A DNA stretch of 64,000 nt, from contig JADJMZ010000006.1 in NCBI GenBank assembly GCA_016709315.1, forward strand, positions 62,001-126,000, in the 5' to 3' direction. The translations under genes were made by a program, and so were the position numbers. Below, one piece after another: positions 35,412-45,091 of this stretch. The notes beneath the pieces are model-generated. The model was given only the letters and a program-made list of their open reading frames with translations, did not search any database and was not told the origin of the DNA. The stretch is from Ignavibacteria bacterium (GTDB lineage Bacteria; Bacteroidota; Ignavibacteria; Tepidaquicellales; Tepidaquicellaceae). The stretch's first letter is position 1. Each line of letters opens with the position of its first letter.

Positions 35412-37574
35412 ATGAGTTTTCTAAATCCATCTGCGCTAATAGCTCTGGCAGCAGTCTCAATTCCAATACTTATCCATCTTTTGAATTTAAGAAAGATAAA
35501 GAAGGTCGAATTCAGCACTTTGATGTTTCTGAAAGAAATTCAGAAATCAAAGATGAGAAGGATAAAGTTAAAACAGCTTCTGCTTCTTCTTTTCAGAATT
35601 ATGGCGATTATTTTCCTTGTGCTAAGTTTTTCAAAACCTGTATATGAAGGTTATGCAGGAAACAATCCAAACTCTTCAAAATCAGCAGCTCTGATTTTTA
35701 TGGATGATTCCTTTAGTATGAATGCAAGAGATAATAACGGACTCTATTTTGCAAAAGCAGTGGAAAGTGTAAAAAATATTCTTGATATACATAAAGAGTC
35801 ATCTGAAATATATTTTATACCTTTTTCTAAAATCGGTTTAAAGAATAATAATTTTCTTAAAAACAGTACAGAAGAAGTATTAAATGAACTTAAAGATTTA
35901 AAAATATCTTATAAATATACTTCTATGCCTGTGATTCTGGACTTAGCCGGTGAAATATGCGCATCTTCAAAAAACGATATGAAGGAGATTTATATTATTT
36001 CCGATTTTCAAAAAAGTAATTTTAATATTGCGCAACCAGAAAAAATAGAATTCGAAAATCCCAGGTCATTGAATGCAAAAACTTACCTTCTGAACATAGG
36101 AAGCAGGGAAGTAAATAATCTTTCTCTTGACAGCTTTAAAGTGAAAACCGATCTTCCTGAAAAGGATAAGGATATTAAGATACATATAAATTTAAATAAC
36201 TTTTCCCAGTATAATGTATCCAATAAGACTGTCAATCTGATTATAGAAAATGAATTTGTTTCTTCTAAGGTAACTGATGCCGGTTCATATAGCCGCAATG
36301 AACTGGAATTTAAATTCAAATCAAAAAAATCCGGTAATATACACGGCTACTTTGAGTTAGTTCAAAATGTATTTTCCGAAGATGAACTGATTCAGGATAA
36401 TAAATATTATTTCAATATCTTTATACCGGAAAAATTCAATGTATTATTAATAGAAGAAAATCTGTCTCAGGTCAGCTTCCTTGAAACAGCAATAAATTCC
36501 GCAAATGATTTATTGTCCGATTCTGTAAAAAGTAAAATTGAAATGTTTGTGATCAGCAGAGATAAGACTGTTGATGAAAATATATTTAAAAATGATGTTG
36601 TTTTCATTTCAGATAAAAAAAGTTTTACTGATTATGAAGGAGAAATGCTTAAGAAATATATTTCAGAAGGGGGAGGAGTTTTTATTTTTCCCGGAAAAAA
36701 TGCTGATATAAACAGTTATAATAATTTACTTACAGGTAAATTGAATTCACTAAGATTAGAAAGTCTGAATTCCAATAAGGGAGAAAATGTAAATCTCAAA
36801 TTTGAAAAAATTGATTTTGAACATCCTGTCCTCTCAGGTGTATTCAGAAATCAATCTCTCAATATTACTTCACAGAAATTTATTGTTGAATCTCCTGTTA
36901 TTAGTTCTTATTACACCCTTCTTCCCGGAGGAAATGTATCATCTTTAATAACTCTCAATAATAACAAACTCTTCATAGCCGAGTCTAAATTATCCAAAGG
37001 GAAAGTTCTGATTTCATCCGTATCAGCTGAAAATGAATTTTCAGACTTTCCATTTAAAACTATTTTTCTTCCGATTATCATCAGAAGCATTTATTATCTC
37101 GGCAATAGTTTCGGATTTCAGAGTGAATATGTTATTGGAAAAAATAATCTTGTTGTTGTTCAAGGTGTCCGGAATATTTCTTCATTAGTTCTGCCTGATA
37201 AGAAAGTAGCGGGATTAAATACTGCGGCAACTTTTTCTGAAAGCGATGAAAACATTATTTATCTGCCTTATTCTGAGATTACTTCAGTACCGGGAGAATA
37301 TAGTTTGCAGGATTCAGCAGGAATGAGTTTTTCATTTCCATTAAATTATAATTCGAATGAAAGCAATACTTTAAAAATGTCTGAAGAAGAAACGACAAAA
37401 TATTTTGAGAAGTCGGGAGTTAAAGATTTAAAATATATTCAAAACCCAGATGAGCTGACTAAAGTAGTTACTGAAACCAGAACGGGCTTTGGTTTATGGA
37501 AATACATGCTGATCGGAGCTTTAATCTTTTTACTAGCCGAATTATTCCTTTCTAAATATCTTGAAAAAAGCTGA
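35412..37574 (+). CDS. BatA-domain protein with VWA-like domain
   Basis: The 720-residue protein begins with the BatA N-terminal domain (MSFLNPSALIALAAVSIPIL and LKQLLLLLFRIMAIIFLVLS), which supplies two membrane segments. A VWA-like domain follows (about 90-230) with the MIDAS motif in FMDDSFSMNA. Then comes a long beta-rich periplasmic part and one C-terminal membrane segment (GLWKYMLIGALIFLLAELFL). These proteins are common in Bacteroidota beside MoxR ATPases, but no MoxR gene is near here. Role unknown, possibly envelope stress. The start is the ATG at 35412. Confidence 0.8.
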   Translation: MSFLNPSALIALAAVSIPILIHLLNLRKIKKVEFSTLMFLKEIQKSKMRRIKLKQLLLLLFRIMAIIFLVLSFSKPVYEGYAGNNPNSSKSAALIFMDDSFSMNARDNNGLYFAKAVESVKNILDIHKESSEIYFIPFSKIGLKNNNFLKNSTEEVLNELKDLKISYKYTSMPVILDLAGEICASSKNDMKEIYIISDFQKSNFNIAQPEKIEFENPRSLNAKTYLLNIGSREVNNLSLDSFKVKTDLPEKDKDIKIHINLNNFSQYNVSNKTVNLIIENEFVSSKVTDAGSYSRNELEFKFKSKKSGNIHGYFELVQNVFSEDELIQDNKYYFNIFIPEKFNVLLIEENLSQVSFLETAINSANDLLSDSVKSKIEMFVISRDKTVDENIFKNDVVFISDKKSFTDYEGEMLKKYISEGGGVFIFPGKNADINSYNNLLTGKLNSLRLESLNSNKGENVNLKFEKIDFEHPVLSGVFRNQSLNITSQKFIVESPVISSYYTLLPGGNVSSLITLNNNKLFIAESKLSKGKVLISSVSAENEFSDFPFKTIFLPIIIRSIYYLGNSFGFQSEYVIGKNNLVVVQGVRNISSLVLPDKKVAGLNTAATFSESDENIIYLPYSEITSVPGEYSLQDSAGMSFSFPLNYNSNESNTLKMSEEETTKYFEKSGVKDLKYIQNPDELTKVVTETRTGFGLWKYMLIGALIFLLAELFLSKYLEKS

Positions 37575-37857
37575 ATGTGATTTTTTAATATGCAAAACAG
37601 TCTGAACTAAAATAAACAATCTTACTTTTAATATTCCACTCTAAACCGGACAAAACATTTTGTAATTGCTTTTTTTTACTTAATGTTAATTTTGTAAACC
37701 GGAAAATAACTGGAATGACAGAAATAAGAGAATAAAATGAAAAATGGTTTGTAATGTTCACTGAACTGTCCGGTAATTAAAATTTTGAATTGGTAATTTG
37801 CTATATTTTCCTTAATATGTTTAAAGTTTATTTAATTATTAAAAAAATAAAAACCTC

Positions 37858-38898
37858 ATGAAAACATTTTACATAATTGTTTTAATTCTATTAATCAATT
37901 TTGGAGCAAAATTATCTTTCTCACAAGTCTTGTTTGATGAAAACTTCAATTACCCGGCAGGGGATTCTATCGGGGCACACGGATGGAATTGGAACACCGG
38001 TACTACAAATACAATACTTGTTACTTCACCGGGACTAAGTTATTCCGGTTATCCTCTTTCCGGAATTGGCAATTCCTGCCGTTTAAGAAACAATGGCAAT
38101 GATGCTTACAAAGGATTTACAGCGGATTCAATAGGAGCAATTTATTTTTCATTTATGGTAAAGGTTGATTCTGCCAAATCCGCAGGCGATTACTTTGCAG
38201 CTCTTATCCCTCCGACAAGCACGACTTTATATACAGCAAGATTTTATGCCAAAGACAGTTTAGGCGGACTGGCATTCGGTTTGAGTAAATCTACAGCCGC
38301 CGCCGGAGGAATTTTTTATACCGGAGGAAATTATACTCTTGGTACAACTTATGTTGTTGTTATAAAATATATTTTTAATACAGGTAGTACTACTGATGAC
38401 GTAATGAATGTTTATATATTTTCTTCAGGATTGCCTGCATCAGAGCCGGGAGCACCTACGATTGGACCGGTTACAGGAACTGCCAATGAAGGCGCTCTTG
38501 GAAGAATTGCTTTAAGGCAGGGAAGTGCTGCTAATGCGCCTTCTCTTACAATTGACGGTTTAAGAATCTCAAAAACATGGAGTAATATAGTGTCTGTAAG
38601 AAATGTTAATTCAACTGCGCAGGGATTTGTTTTATCACAAAATTTTCCTAATCCTTTTAATCCGAATACAAATATTAATTTCTCCATTCCAAAAAATGGT
38701 TTTGTTAATCTGACTGTTTATAATTCAATAGGAGAAGAAGTCGGTAATTTAATAAACGAGAATCTTAATTCCGGTAGTTATGATTATAATTTTAACGGAA
38801 GCAGCTTAAATTCAGGTGTTTATTTTTACAGATTAACATTTTCCGCAAAAGATGGTGATGTATCAACTGAAACTAAAAAGTTAATTCTGCTAAAGTAA
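37858..38898 (+). CDS. T9SS-secreted protein with jellyroll-like N-terminal domain
   Basis: The 346-residue product has a signal peptide (TFYIIVLILLINFGAKLSFS), then a beta-sandwich (about 25-255, with ENFNYPAGDSIGAHGWN and KVDSAKSAGDYFAAL), then a type A T9SS sorting domain (about 262-346: NFPNPFNPNTNINFSIP, then LTVYNSIGEEVGNL and SGVYFYRL). It is exported through the Por machinery and probably anchored or released at the cell surface. The N-terminal part resembles proteins with a LamG-like fold; ligand unknown. Confidence 0.88.
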   Translation: MKTFYIIVLILLINFGAKLSFSQVLFDENFNYPAGDSIGAHGWNWNTGTTNTILVTSPGLSYSGYPLSGIGNSCRLRNNGNDAYKGFTADSIGAIYFSFMVKVDSAKSAGDYFAALIPPTSTTLYTARFYAKDSLGGLAFGLSKSTAAAGGIFYTGGNYTLGTTYVVVIKYIFNTGSTTDDVMNVYIFSSGLPASEPGAPTIGPVTGTANEGALGRIALRQGSAANAPSLTIDGLRISKTWSNIVSVRNVNSTAQGFVLSQNFPNPFNPNTNINFSIPKNGFVNLTVYNSIGEEVGNLINENLNSGSYDYNFNGSSLNSGVYFYRLTFSAKDGDVSTETKKLILLK

Positions 38899-38935
38899 GT
38901 TTTTTATAATTTCTTCAGCAATGTATTTATAAAAC

Positions 38936-38966
38936 AAAGAGCCGTTCAAATGAACGGCTCTTTTTA
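38936..38966 (+). terminator. Rho-independent terminator
   Basis: AAAGAGCCGTTCA and TGAACGGCTCTTT form a perfect stem with almost no loop, followed by a T-run. It ends the T9SS cargo gene. Confidence 0.85.
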
Positions 38967-39010
38967 TTTTAATTAAAAAATATATAGTGAAAATTATTTA
39001 TAAAAATAAG

Positions 39011-39043
39011 AAAAGTCTTAAAGAATTAACTTTAAGACTTTTA
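39011..39043. terminator. Terminator after tRNA-Ser
   Basis: AAAAGTCTTAAAG and CTTTAAGACTTTT pair perfectly around AATTAA. The stem lies directly downstream of the leftward tRNA-Ser gene and has T-rich ends on both strands. Confidence 0.75.
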
Positions 39044-39048
39044 CAGTG

Positions 39049-39137
39049 CGGAAGAGGAGAGATTCGAACTCTCGGTACAGTTTAACCCGTACGACGGTTT
39101 AGCAAACCGTTGGTTTAAGCCACTCACCCACCCTTCC
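39049..39137 (-). tRNA. tRNA-Ser (GCT anticodon)
   Basis: The minus strand folds as a class II tRNA of 89 bases: acceptor GGAAGGG with CTCTTCC, anticodon stem ACGGT/ACCGT around TTGCTAA giving anticodon GCT, a long variable arm (CGTACGGGTTAAACTGTACCG) and a T-arm GAGAG-TTCGAAT-CTCTC. The discriminator is G and CCA is not encoded. Confidence 0.95.
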
Positions 39138-39208
39138 GGGTTTATTACAGCTTAATTGAATTAAATAAATATATTACTTTATTATTCCTCTTTCAAGATA
39201 AGAATAAA

Positions 39209-40579
39209 TTATTTTATGGAAATTATATCATTGTAAACTACGAATATCATAAACGCAAGAAGTAATGCGAATCCTACATTCTGCAAAACGACCTGAACTT
39301 TATACGGAACAGGTTTCCTGACAATTCCTTCATAAATAAGCATCATAAGATGTCCTCCGTCAAGGGCGGGAAATGGTAAAATATTAATCACTGCAAGAGA
39401 AATTGAAAGAAGCGCTATAAATCCTAAGAAAGTATAAATTCCCCCTTCAGCAGACTGGGCAGAGGCCTGAGCTATTTTAATCGGACCGCCAATCGCTTTT
39501 TTAAAAGCAACATCACCTTTAATAATTTTACCAATTGTTTTGAAAAATAACTCTATACCGAAATGATACATATCATATCCGGCTTTAGGAATTGCAGATA
39601 TAACGTTATACTTAATTTCTTTCGTTGGTCCGGTATACTTTGCAGAAAGAATGATTCCGATAGTGGAATCCTGAGACGGAGTTATCTGACAGTTCATTTC
39701 ATTAGAGCTTCTTGTCCACTTGATCTGAGAAAGTTTACCTGCATTTTCTCTTATCAGGTCAGTAAGCTGCTGAGAGTTAATTATCTTACTTCCGTTGAAT
39801 TCAGTAATAATATCACCTTTCTGAAGACCGCAGACAGAAGCCGGTTTATCAGCTACGACATCGTTCAATTCCGGTATCATTCCTTCCGGAAAAAGTCCGA
39901 GACTTCTTTCAGTCAGATCGCCGACTTTATCTTTAGGAATGGTGATTATCTTATTTTCACCGTTACGATCTACAAGTATTGTAAGAGCTTCCCCGAGAGT
40001 TTCAAAATACAATTTTGCCTGAATATCGTCCCAGTTATTTACAGTATGATTATTAATAGAAATAATTTTATCCCCGGCTTTTAATTCGGAATTTCTGGCA
40101 GGAGAAACCTGAGCAATATATCCTATTTTAGTAGTATCAGTAACTGTTTTACCTTTTATCAGAGTGAGGAAGTAAAAGATTAGAAAAGCCAGAAGAAAAT
40201 TCATTATAACTCCGGCAGTAATAACAATCATTCTTTTCCAGACAGGTTTTGCCCTGTATTCATAAGGCATCGGTTCTTTGCTTAAAAATTCCTTATCCAT
40301 ACTTTCATCAATCATCCCGGCCACTTTTACATATCCGCCGATAGGGAAAGCGCAAATTCTGTAATCCGTATTATCTCCAAGCTCTACTTCATCGCTTAAT
40401 TTTCCGAAAGTGAAACCATTTATTTTATTATATCCGAATAATCTGTATCCTATTCCGAGTGCAAATACTTCAGCGCGCATTCCTGTGAGTCTGGCAGCTA
40501 TAAAATGACCGAACTCATGAATAAATACAAGAACTCCGATTACAATTAAAAAGTAAAATATTGAATTAAATAATTCCAT
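39209..40579 (-). CDS. rseP: Site-2 metalloprotease RseP
   Basis: RseP cuts membrane-spanning anti-sigma factors and signal-peptide remnants inside the inner membrane. The 456-residue protein has the zinc motif in FIHEFGHFIAARL and the second metal ligand in FPALDGGHLMML. Two PDZ domains lie between (about 145-230 and 240-310, PARNSELKAGDKIISINNH and KPASVCGLQKGDIITEFN). It follows dxr by 85 bases on the same strand, an arrangement seen in many bacteria. An ECF sigma/anti-sigma pair lies 3 kb upstream on the same strand. Confidence 0.95.
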   Translation of the reverse strand: MELFNSIFYFLIVIGVLVFIHEFGHFIAARLTGMRAEVFALGIGYRLFGYNKINGFTFGKLSDEVELGDNTDYRICAFPIGGYVKVAGMIDESMDKEFLSKEPMPYEYRAKPVWKRMIVITAGVIMNFLLAFLIFYFLTLIKGKTVTDTTKIGYIAQVSPARNSELKAGDKIISINNHTVNNWDDIQAKLYFETLGEALTILVDRNGENKIITIPKDKVGDLTERSLGLFPEGMIPELNDVVADKPASVCGLQKGDIITEFNGSKIINSQQLTDLIRENAGKLSQIKWTRSSNEMNCQITPSQDSTIGIILSAKYTGPTKEIKYNVISAIPKAGYDMYHFGIELFFKTIGKIIKGDVAFKKAIGGPIKIAQASAQSAEGGIYTFLGFIALLSISLAVINILPFPALDGGHLMMLIYEGIVRKPVPYKVQVVLQNVGFALLLAFMIFVVYNDIISIK

Positions 40580-40664
40580 TTGAATTTTTATTTACTGCTT
40601 TATAAGCAATTTAAAGTTTAAAAAAATAATTTAGAAGTTAAAAATTACATCCATGCAGTAATGA

Positions 40665-41828
40665 TTATATAGAATATTTCTCCCTGAGATAAATTCTGGT
40701 ATCTTTGTCTACATTTATAATATTTTCCAGATCCGTGTCCGGTGAAGGCTTATGTCTGTCAAGCTCTCTCTCAATTATATCCGGTATTGAAAGAAAATCA
40801 ATCCTTCCATTAAGAAATAAATCTACGGCAATTTCATTTGCAGCATTCATAACAACAGCACTGCTGGAATCTTCCTTTATCACATCATAAGCAATTCTAA
40901 GACAACGGAATTTATCCGTATCAACATTTTCAAATGTTAGCGAATTAAAAAGATTGAAATCCATTTTACTGTGAACGGAATTTATTCTATCAGGGTAAGT
41001 AATAGCATATTGAATTGGAATTTTCATATCGGGAATTCCAAGCTGCGCTTTTATGGAACCGTCTATAAACTCAACCATAGAGTGAATTACAGACTGAGGA
41101 TGAATCAGTACGTCAATTTTTTCTGTTTCAGTTTTGAAGAGCCATTTTGCTTCTATAACTTCCAATCCTTTATTCATCATTGTCGCTGAGTCAATCGTAA
41201 TTTTCTTTCCCATTTTCCAGTTAGGATGAGAAAGCGCTTCTTCAACAGTTATGTCTTTCATCTGTTTAAGTGTTTTATTCCTGAAAGGTCCTCCAGAAGC
41301 TGTTAGAATAATTTTAGATACAGAAGAAATATTCTCACCTGCCAGACATTGCAATATGGCCGAATGCTCACTGTCAATAGGAATAAGCTTTACTTTGTAT
41401 TTTTCAATTAACTGATTTATTAATTTACCTGCGACAACTAATGTTTCTTTATTTGCCAGAGCTACATCTTTGCCGGATTTTATAGCATTTACAGTAGGTC
41501 TTAATCCCGAAAATCCCACTAGCGCTGAAATCAAAAGTTCGTAATTATCTCTCCCTGAAATTTCCGATAAAGCATCATTTCCAAAAAGAATTTCAGTTTC
41601 GGGGAAACTGAAATTAGACTTGAATTCTTCGTATGCTTTTTTATCTCCGATTACAACTGTTTCAGGTGAATGTTTCTTTATTTGTTCTGCAAGAAGTGAT
41701 ATTCTGGAATTAGTAGAAAGACATATTACTTTTATATTGTATTCATTGTGATTAAGACTGTCAATAACATCCAGCGCATTGCACCCGATAGAGCCAGTTG
41801 ATCCGAGAATACTTACTTTTTTTACCAT
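40665..41828 (-). CDS. dxr: 1-deoxy-D-xylulose-5-phosphate reductoisomerase
   Basis: Dxr converts DXP to methylerythritol 4-phosphate with NADPH, the first committed step of the MEP isoprenoid pathway. The 387 residues include the nucleotide motif SILGSTGSIGCNALDVI, ALANKETLVVAGKL, IPIDSEHSAILQCL with the metal acids, TASGGPFRNKTL and ATMMNKGLEVIEAKWLF. Length and start are typical. Dxs of the same pathway is at 47575. Confidence 0.96.
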   Translation of the reverse strand: MVKKVSILGSTGSIGCNALDVIDSLNHNEYNIKVICLSTNSRISLLAEQIKKHSPETVVIGDKKAYEEFKSNFSFPETEILFGNDALSEISGRDNYELLISALVGFSGLRPTVNAIKSGKDVALANKETLVVAGKLINQLIEKYKVKLIPIDSEHSAILQCLAGENISSVSKIILTASGGPFRNKTLKQMKDITVEEALSHPNWKMGKKITIDSATMMNKGLEVIEAKWLFKTETEKIDVLIHPQSVIHSMVEFIDGSIKAQLGIPDMKIPIQYAITYPDRINSVHSKMDFNLFNSLTFENVDTDKFRCLRIAYDVIKEDSSSAVVMNAANEIAVDLFLNGRIDFLSIPDIIERELDRHKPSPDTDLENIINVDKDTRIYLREKYSI

Positions 41829-41865
41829 GAAAGAAAAAACATTATCAGTTGATTTTTAACTTAAA

Positions 41866-41900
41866 TAAAAAACCCAAGAAAAAACTTTTCTTGAGTTTTT
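41866..41900. terminator. Terminator after the sigma/TlpA unit
   Basis: AAAAACCCAAGAAAA and TTTTCTTGAGTTTTT pair with one mismatch around AAC. It lies between the TlpA-like gene stop and the dxr start, both leftward, so it probably ends the upstream unit. Confidence 0.7.
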
Positions 41901-41924
41901 GATAAACCTAAGATTTTTAAAATA

Positions 41925-42569
41925 TCAGTTCAGATATTTATTTATTATTTTCAAAAATGTTTCTTTATCTCTTCCGCCGATAATTGTCTCAGCGATTTTC
42001 CCTGACTTATCAATAATAAAAGTTGTGGGCACGGCTTCAATAGGTTTTCCGTCAGCGTCACTAAAAGCATCTACAACTTCCTGATTACCATCAAGGATTG
42101 TGTAAGAAACAGGATTTGAATTAAGAAAATCTTCTACTTTTTTTGATTTTTCCTGCTGAAAAATATTTATACCCAGCATTTTGAAATTCTTATCCTTTAA
42201 CTCTTCAGATATCTTTGAGAGATCCGGCATTTCTCTTATACACGGACCGCACCAAGTCGCCCATAAATTTACAAGAATTACTTTGCCTTTAAGATCTTTT
42301 AGAGAAACCTGCGATCCTTTTTCGGTCCAGAAAAAATTTGGAGCTGATTTACTTCCGGAGGATTTCTCAACTTTATCAACTTTGAAAAGATTTATATTTC
42401 CTGAAGAAGAATTCGTAACTTCTTTACTCGTATTATTTTTATCCTGATTTAACGCATCTTTCTTTTCATTGGTTTTAGTCGTGGATTGTTTATCAACGGA
42501 CTCTTTATTGCATGAAGTTAATATTGCCGCAGAAATAAACAGCAGCAATATGAAATTGATTTTTTTCAT
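41925..42569 (-). CDS. TlpA/ResA-like thioredoxin lipoprotein
   Basis: The 214-residue product has a lipoprotein signal (FILLLFISAAILTSC), a Lys/Ser/Asn-rich linker, and a thioredoxin domain from about residue 75 with LVNLWATWCGPCIREMP. The WCGPC pair is the redox centre; PTTFIIDKSGKI carries the cis-proline. It probably reduces periplasmic disulfides, for example in cytochrome c maturation. It follows the anti-sigma gene by 19 bases, so it may belong to the same unit and be controlled by that sigma factor. Confidence 0.85.
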   Translation of the reverse strand: MKKINFILLLFISAAILTSCNKESVDKQSTTKTNEKKDALNQDKNNTSKEVTNSSSGNINLFKVDKVEKSSGSKSAPNFFWTEKGSQVSLKDLKGKVILVNLWATWCGPCIREMPDLSKISEELKDKNFKMLGINIFQQEKSKKVEDFLNSNPVSYTILDGNQEVVDAFSDADGKPIEAVPTTFIIDKSGKIAETIIGGRDKETFLKIINKYLN

Positions 42570-42588
42570 TTATAAGTTTTATTTATGA

Positions 42589-43578
42589 TTATTTATAATT
42601 AGTAAGTATTGCAGAAATATCCTTTGAATCCATGTGGGCAACAGACGAACAAACAACGTTATCTTTAAACCAGATTACTGCTGTATTGTTTTTGTCCTTA
42701 TTACACGGAAACCAGTTTTTACCGCTCGTTATATTATCCTTAAAGTCCTTGCACATTATTATTCTGTCATGATTCATAACATCTTTAAGATTTGCCTGCA
42801 AAGTATATATGATCATATTACCTTTCTTATGAACAAAGTGGGCAAGCTTCTCGCCATTGATCTCATTGCATACACCGCCTATAAGTTCTGCGTCTTTCAC
42901 ATCAGGAACAAAGACTTTAAAATCAACATACTTGTTCATGGAATCTTCAAGTTCTTTAGCACTATTTGAATTGAACTGGGTCTTAACCTGACCTGATTCC
43001 ACTTTGTTGAAAATACTTCTTGATACAGATACTATATCGTTTTCCGCAAACGATGGATTATCCTGCAATTCAGAATTACTTCTAAGATAATAACTAATAG
43101 CAAAAGACATAATTACCAAAGCTATAAGAGCATAACCGCCATAAATAAGATATCTTTTCAGATTAGTTTTTTCATTTTGAAACTGGTTTGTATAATTTGG
43201 ATTTGTAAAGTTTGGGTGTGAAAGGTTTGGATTTTTATTTGTTGTAATTGAAGAATGAGTATTTAAGATGCGGGGAGCTAAATTGTTTTTAATAATTTCT
43301 TCAATTCCTAAACCAATATTTTTATATATGTATAAAGGAGTTTCTATACGTTTGATTCTGCTTCGAATACAATTTTTTGACAATTTTTCAAAGGTGTATC
43401 TGTTGTGAATATCAGGTTCAGATTCAATCCGTTTCTTAATGGTTTCATTTTCTTCGGCAGATTTTATTTCATTATCTATAAAAGCAGACAGAAATTCGAA
43501 TTTATCAGAAGTATTCTTATGATACTCTGATTTTTTTTCCGGGTTAGAACCGGAATTGTTAGGAGTTGTATCAGACAT
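42589..43578 (-). CDS. Putative anti-sigma factor, single membrane segment
   Basis: The 329-residue protein has an N-terminal cytoplasmic helical region (FEFLSAFIDNEIKSAEENET, the usual start of anti-sigma domains), a disordered Asn-rich stretch, one membrane segment near 152-172 (YLIYGGYALIALVIMSFAISY), and a C-terminal periplasmic domain with cysteines (GGVC, FPCNK, VVCSS). It lies 57 bases downstream of the ECF sigma gene. The HxxxCxxC zinc motif is absent. Role is inferred from architecture and position. Confidence 0.78.
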   Translation of the reverse strand: MSDTTPNNSGSNPEKKSEYHKNTSDKFEFLSAFIDNEIKSAEENETIKKRIESEPDIHNRYTFEKLSKNCIRSRIKRIETPLYIYKNIGLGIEEIIKNNLAPRILNTHSSITTNKNPNLSHPNFTNPNYTNQFQNEKTNLKRYLIYGGYALIALVIMSFAISYYLRSNSELQDNPSFAENDIVSVSRSIFNKVESGQVKTQFNSNSAKELEDSMNKYVDFKVFVPDVKDAELIGGVCNEINGEKLAHFVHKKGNMIIYTLQANLKDVMNHDRIIMCKDFKDNITSGKNWFPCNKDKNNTAVIWFKDNVVCSSVAHMDSKDISAILTNYK

Positions 43579-43635
43579 CAGAACTAATTAATAAAAAATA
43601 ATGAATAATGATTTAATTTATTTTTATAGGAAAAA

Positions 43636-44355
43636 TTATTTGATCAGATTATTTTCTACATCATAACCTCTTACTTTAGCATATTCATAAAGTTTTTCCT
43701 GCAACATTTTCCTTCCTCTATGGAGCCGGCTTCTTACTGTACCAATAGGGCATTGTACAAAATCTGCAATTTCCTCATAACTTAATCCCTCAAGATCACA
43801 AAGTATTACAACTGTTTTAAAATCGTCTTGAAGAGAGTTTAATGCTTTTGTAACATCATCATCGAGTAGATTCGAAAAAACTTTTTGTTGAAGATCGGAA
43901 CTTTCCATTTTTTCCGATCTTATTGTATCAAAAAAATTTTCTATTTCACCATAATCAACTTTACCTGGTTCTTTTTGATTCTTCCTGTATCTGTTTATAA
44001 ATAAATTTTTCATAATTCTGAACAGCCATGCTTTACAGTTAGTTCCTTTTTCAAATTTATGAAAGAATCTGAATGCCCTGAGAAAAGTTTCCTGCAACAG
44101 ATCATCAGCGTCAAGCTGATTGAAGGTCATTTTATATGCATAGTTATGCAGCAGATTCATGTGTGGCAATGCTTCTAGATCGAAATCAATCTTTTTTTGC
44201 TTAAGCTCTTCATCAGAAAGTGCTTGTTGTTCTTCAGCGGAAAATTCGTCTGATTCCAGATCGAATTCATTTTCTTCGGAAATATCTTCTTCGACGGAAT
44301 TAATCACAGATGAATCTTTTTCTTTCTTCGTAATATTATCAGAAGTTGAACTCAT
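43636..44355 (-). CDS. ECF (sigma-70 family) RNA polymerase sigma factor
   Basis: The 239-residue protein directs RNA polymerase to a stress regulon. Region 2 is DADDLLQETFLRAFRFFHKF and AWLFRIMKNLFINRYRK; region 4 is GLSYEEIADFVQCPIGTVRSRLHRG. An acidic N-terminal extension of about 65 residues (SVINSVEEDISEENEFD) is unusual. It is followed by its likely anti-sigma factor and a TlpA-like lipoprotein, which suggests control of envelope or redox genes. Confidence 0.92.
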   Translation of the reverse strand: MSSTSDNITKKEKDSSVINSVEEDISEENEFDLESDEFSAEEQQALSDEELKQKKIDFDLEALPHMNLLHNYAYKMTFNQLDADDLLQETFLRAFRFFHKFEKGTNCKAWLFRIMKNLFINRYRKNQKEPGKVDYGEIENFFDTIRSEKMESSDLQQKVFSNLLDDDVTKALNSLQDDFKTVVILCDLEGLSYEEIADFVQCPIGTVRSRLHRGRKMLQEKLYEYAKVRGYDVENNLIK

Positions 44356-44454
44356 GGTTTAAGTATGAATATAATCTAAATATTAAAATTTATTATTGCA
44401 ATGACAGAAATGAAAATGTAGAATGGATTTATTATTGAATATGATTATATTTTG

Positions 44455-44528
44455 GGCGAGTAACGGGTCTCGAACCCGTGACATTCAGAACCACAATCTG
44501 ACGCTCTACCTACTGAGCTATACCCGCC
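44455..44528 (-). tRNA. tRNA-His (GTG anticodon)
   Basis: The minus strand folds as a tRNA: acceptor GCGGGTA with TACTCGC, anticodon stem TCAGA/TCTGA around TTGTGGT giving GTG, T-arm ACGGG-TTCGAGA-CCCGT. The extra 5' G (-1) opposite C73 is encoded, as expected for bacterial tRNA-His. Confidence 0.95.
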
Positions 44529-45091
44529 ATTTATCCAATTTAATGAATTCCTCATTTTATTTCAATGAAAATTTTTTGTTTTTTACATTTCACTTTGCCT
44601 AAAAATTAAAGTTACATTTAGGTTTTTATTAATGTAATATTTGCCTCATATTTAATGCGTTACGAATCAGAGGATTCGAAACGAGTATGAGATTCATGAA
44701 ATTTATAAGGGGTCAGGAAAAGTATTAATCTTTAGAATGTATATGTAAATGTTTCGTTTGAAATTATTGATATAAACCTTTTAATGTTTATACTCCAGTT
44801 GAATTGAATTATTCGGGGCTGTGTGTAATATCTAATTATAGACTTCTGAAGAACTAAAACAGTTTGTTATTCCCGCCTGCCTTGCCTGCTTTCAGCGAGG
44901 TAAACCGCGATGCAGGCATGCTCCTGGCGAAATCCATTCTTAAAGCATTATTCAAATTCTTTGAGATTGGATTCCCTCTAAAATCACCCGGGGATGACAA
45001 TAAGGGTTTTTCAGAAGTCTCTAATTATTAATTTATATCAATTTTTTATTTAACTATATTGCAATTATATAATAAAAATAAATTAACGTAT
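44529..45091. other. Gene-free stretch with an inverted-repeat element
   Basis: No gene is visible between tRNA-His and the DinB-like gene. The only recognisable structure is the element at 44833-45027. The rest is AT-rich and featureless to me. Confidence 0.6.
44833..45027. mobile_element. MITE-like element with 18-bp inverted ends
   Basis: TAATTATAGACTTCTGAA at 44833 is matched by the reverse complement of TTCAGAAGTCTCTAATTA ending at 45027, with one mismatch. The interior has GC-rich hairpins (CCTGCCTTGCCTGC and ATGCAGGCATGC). It has no coding frame. No clear target duplication is visible. It may be a decayed copy. Confidence 0.6.

Noticed and set aside
44455..44529. tRNA-His apparently lacking the encoded G-1
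   Set aside because: My first alignment of the acceptor stem was one base off; with the T-stem anchored, the G at 44528 is G-1 and pairs with C73.
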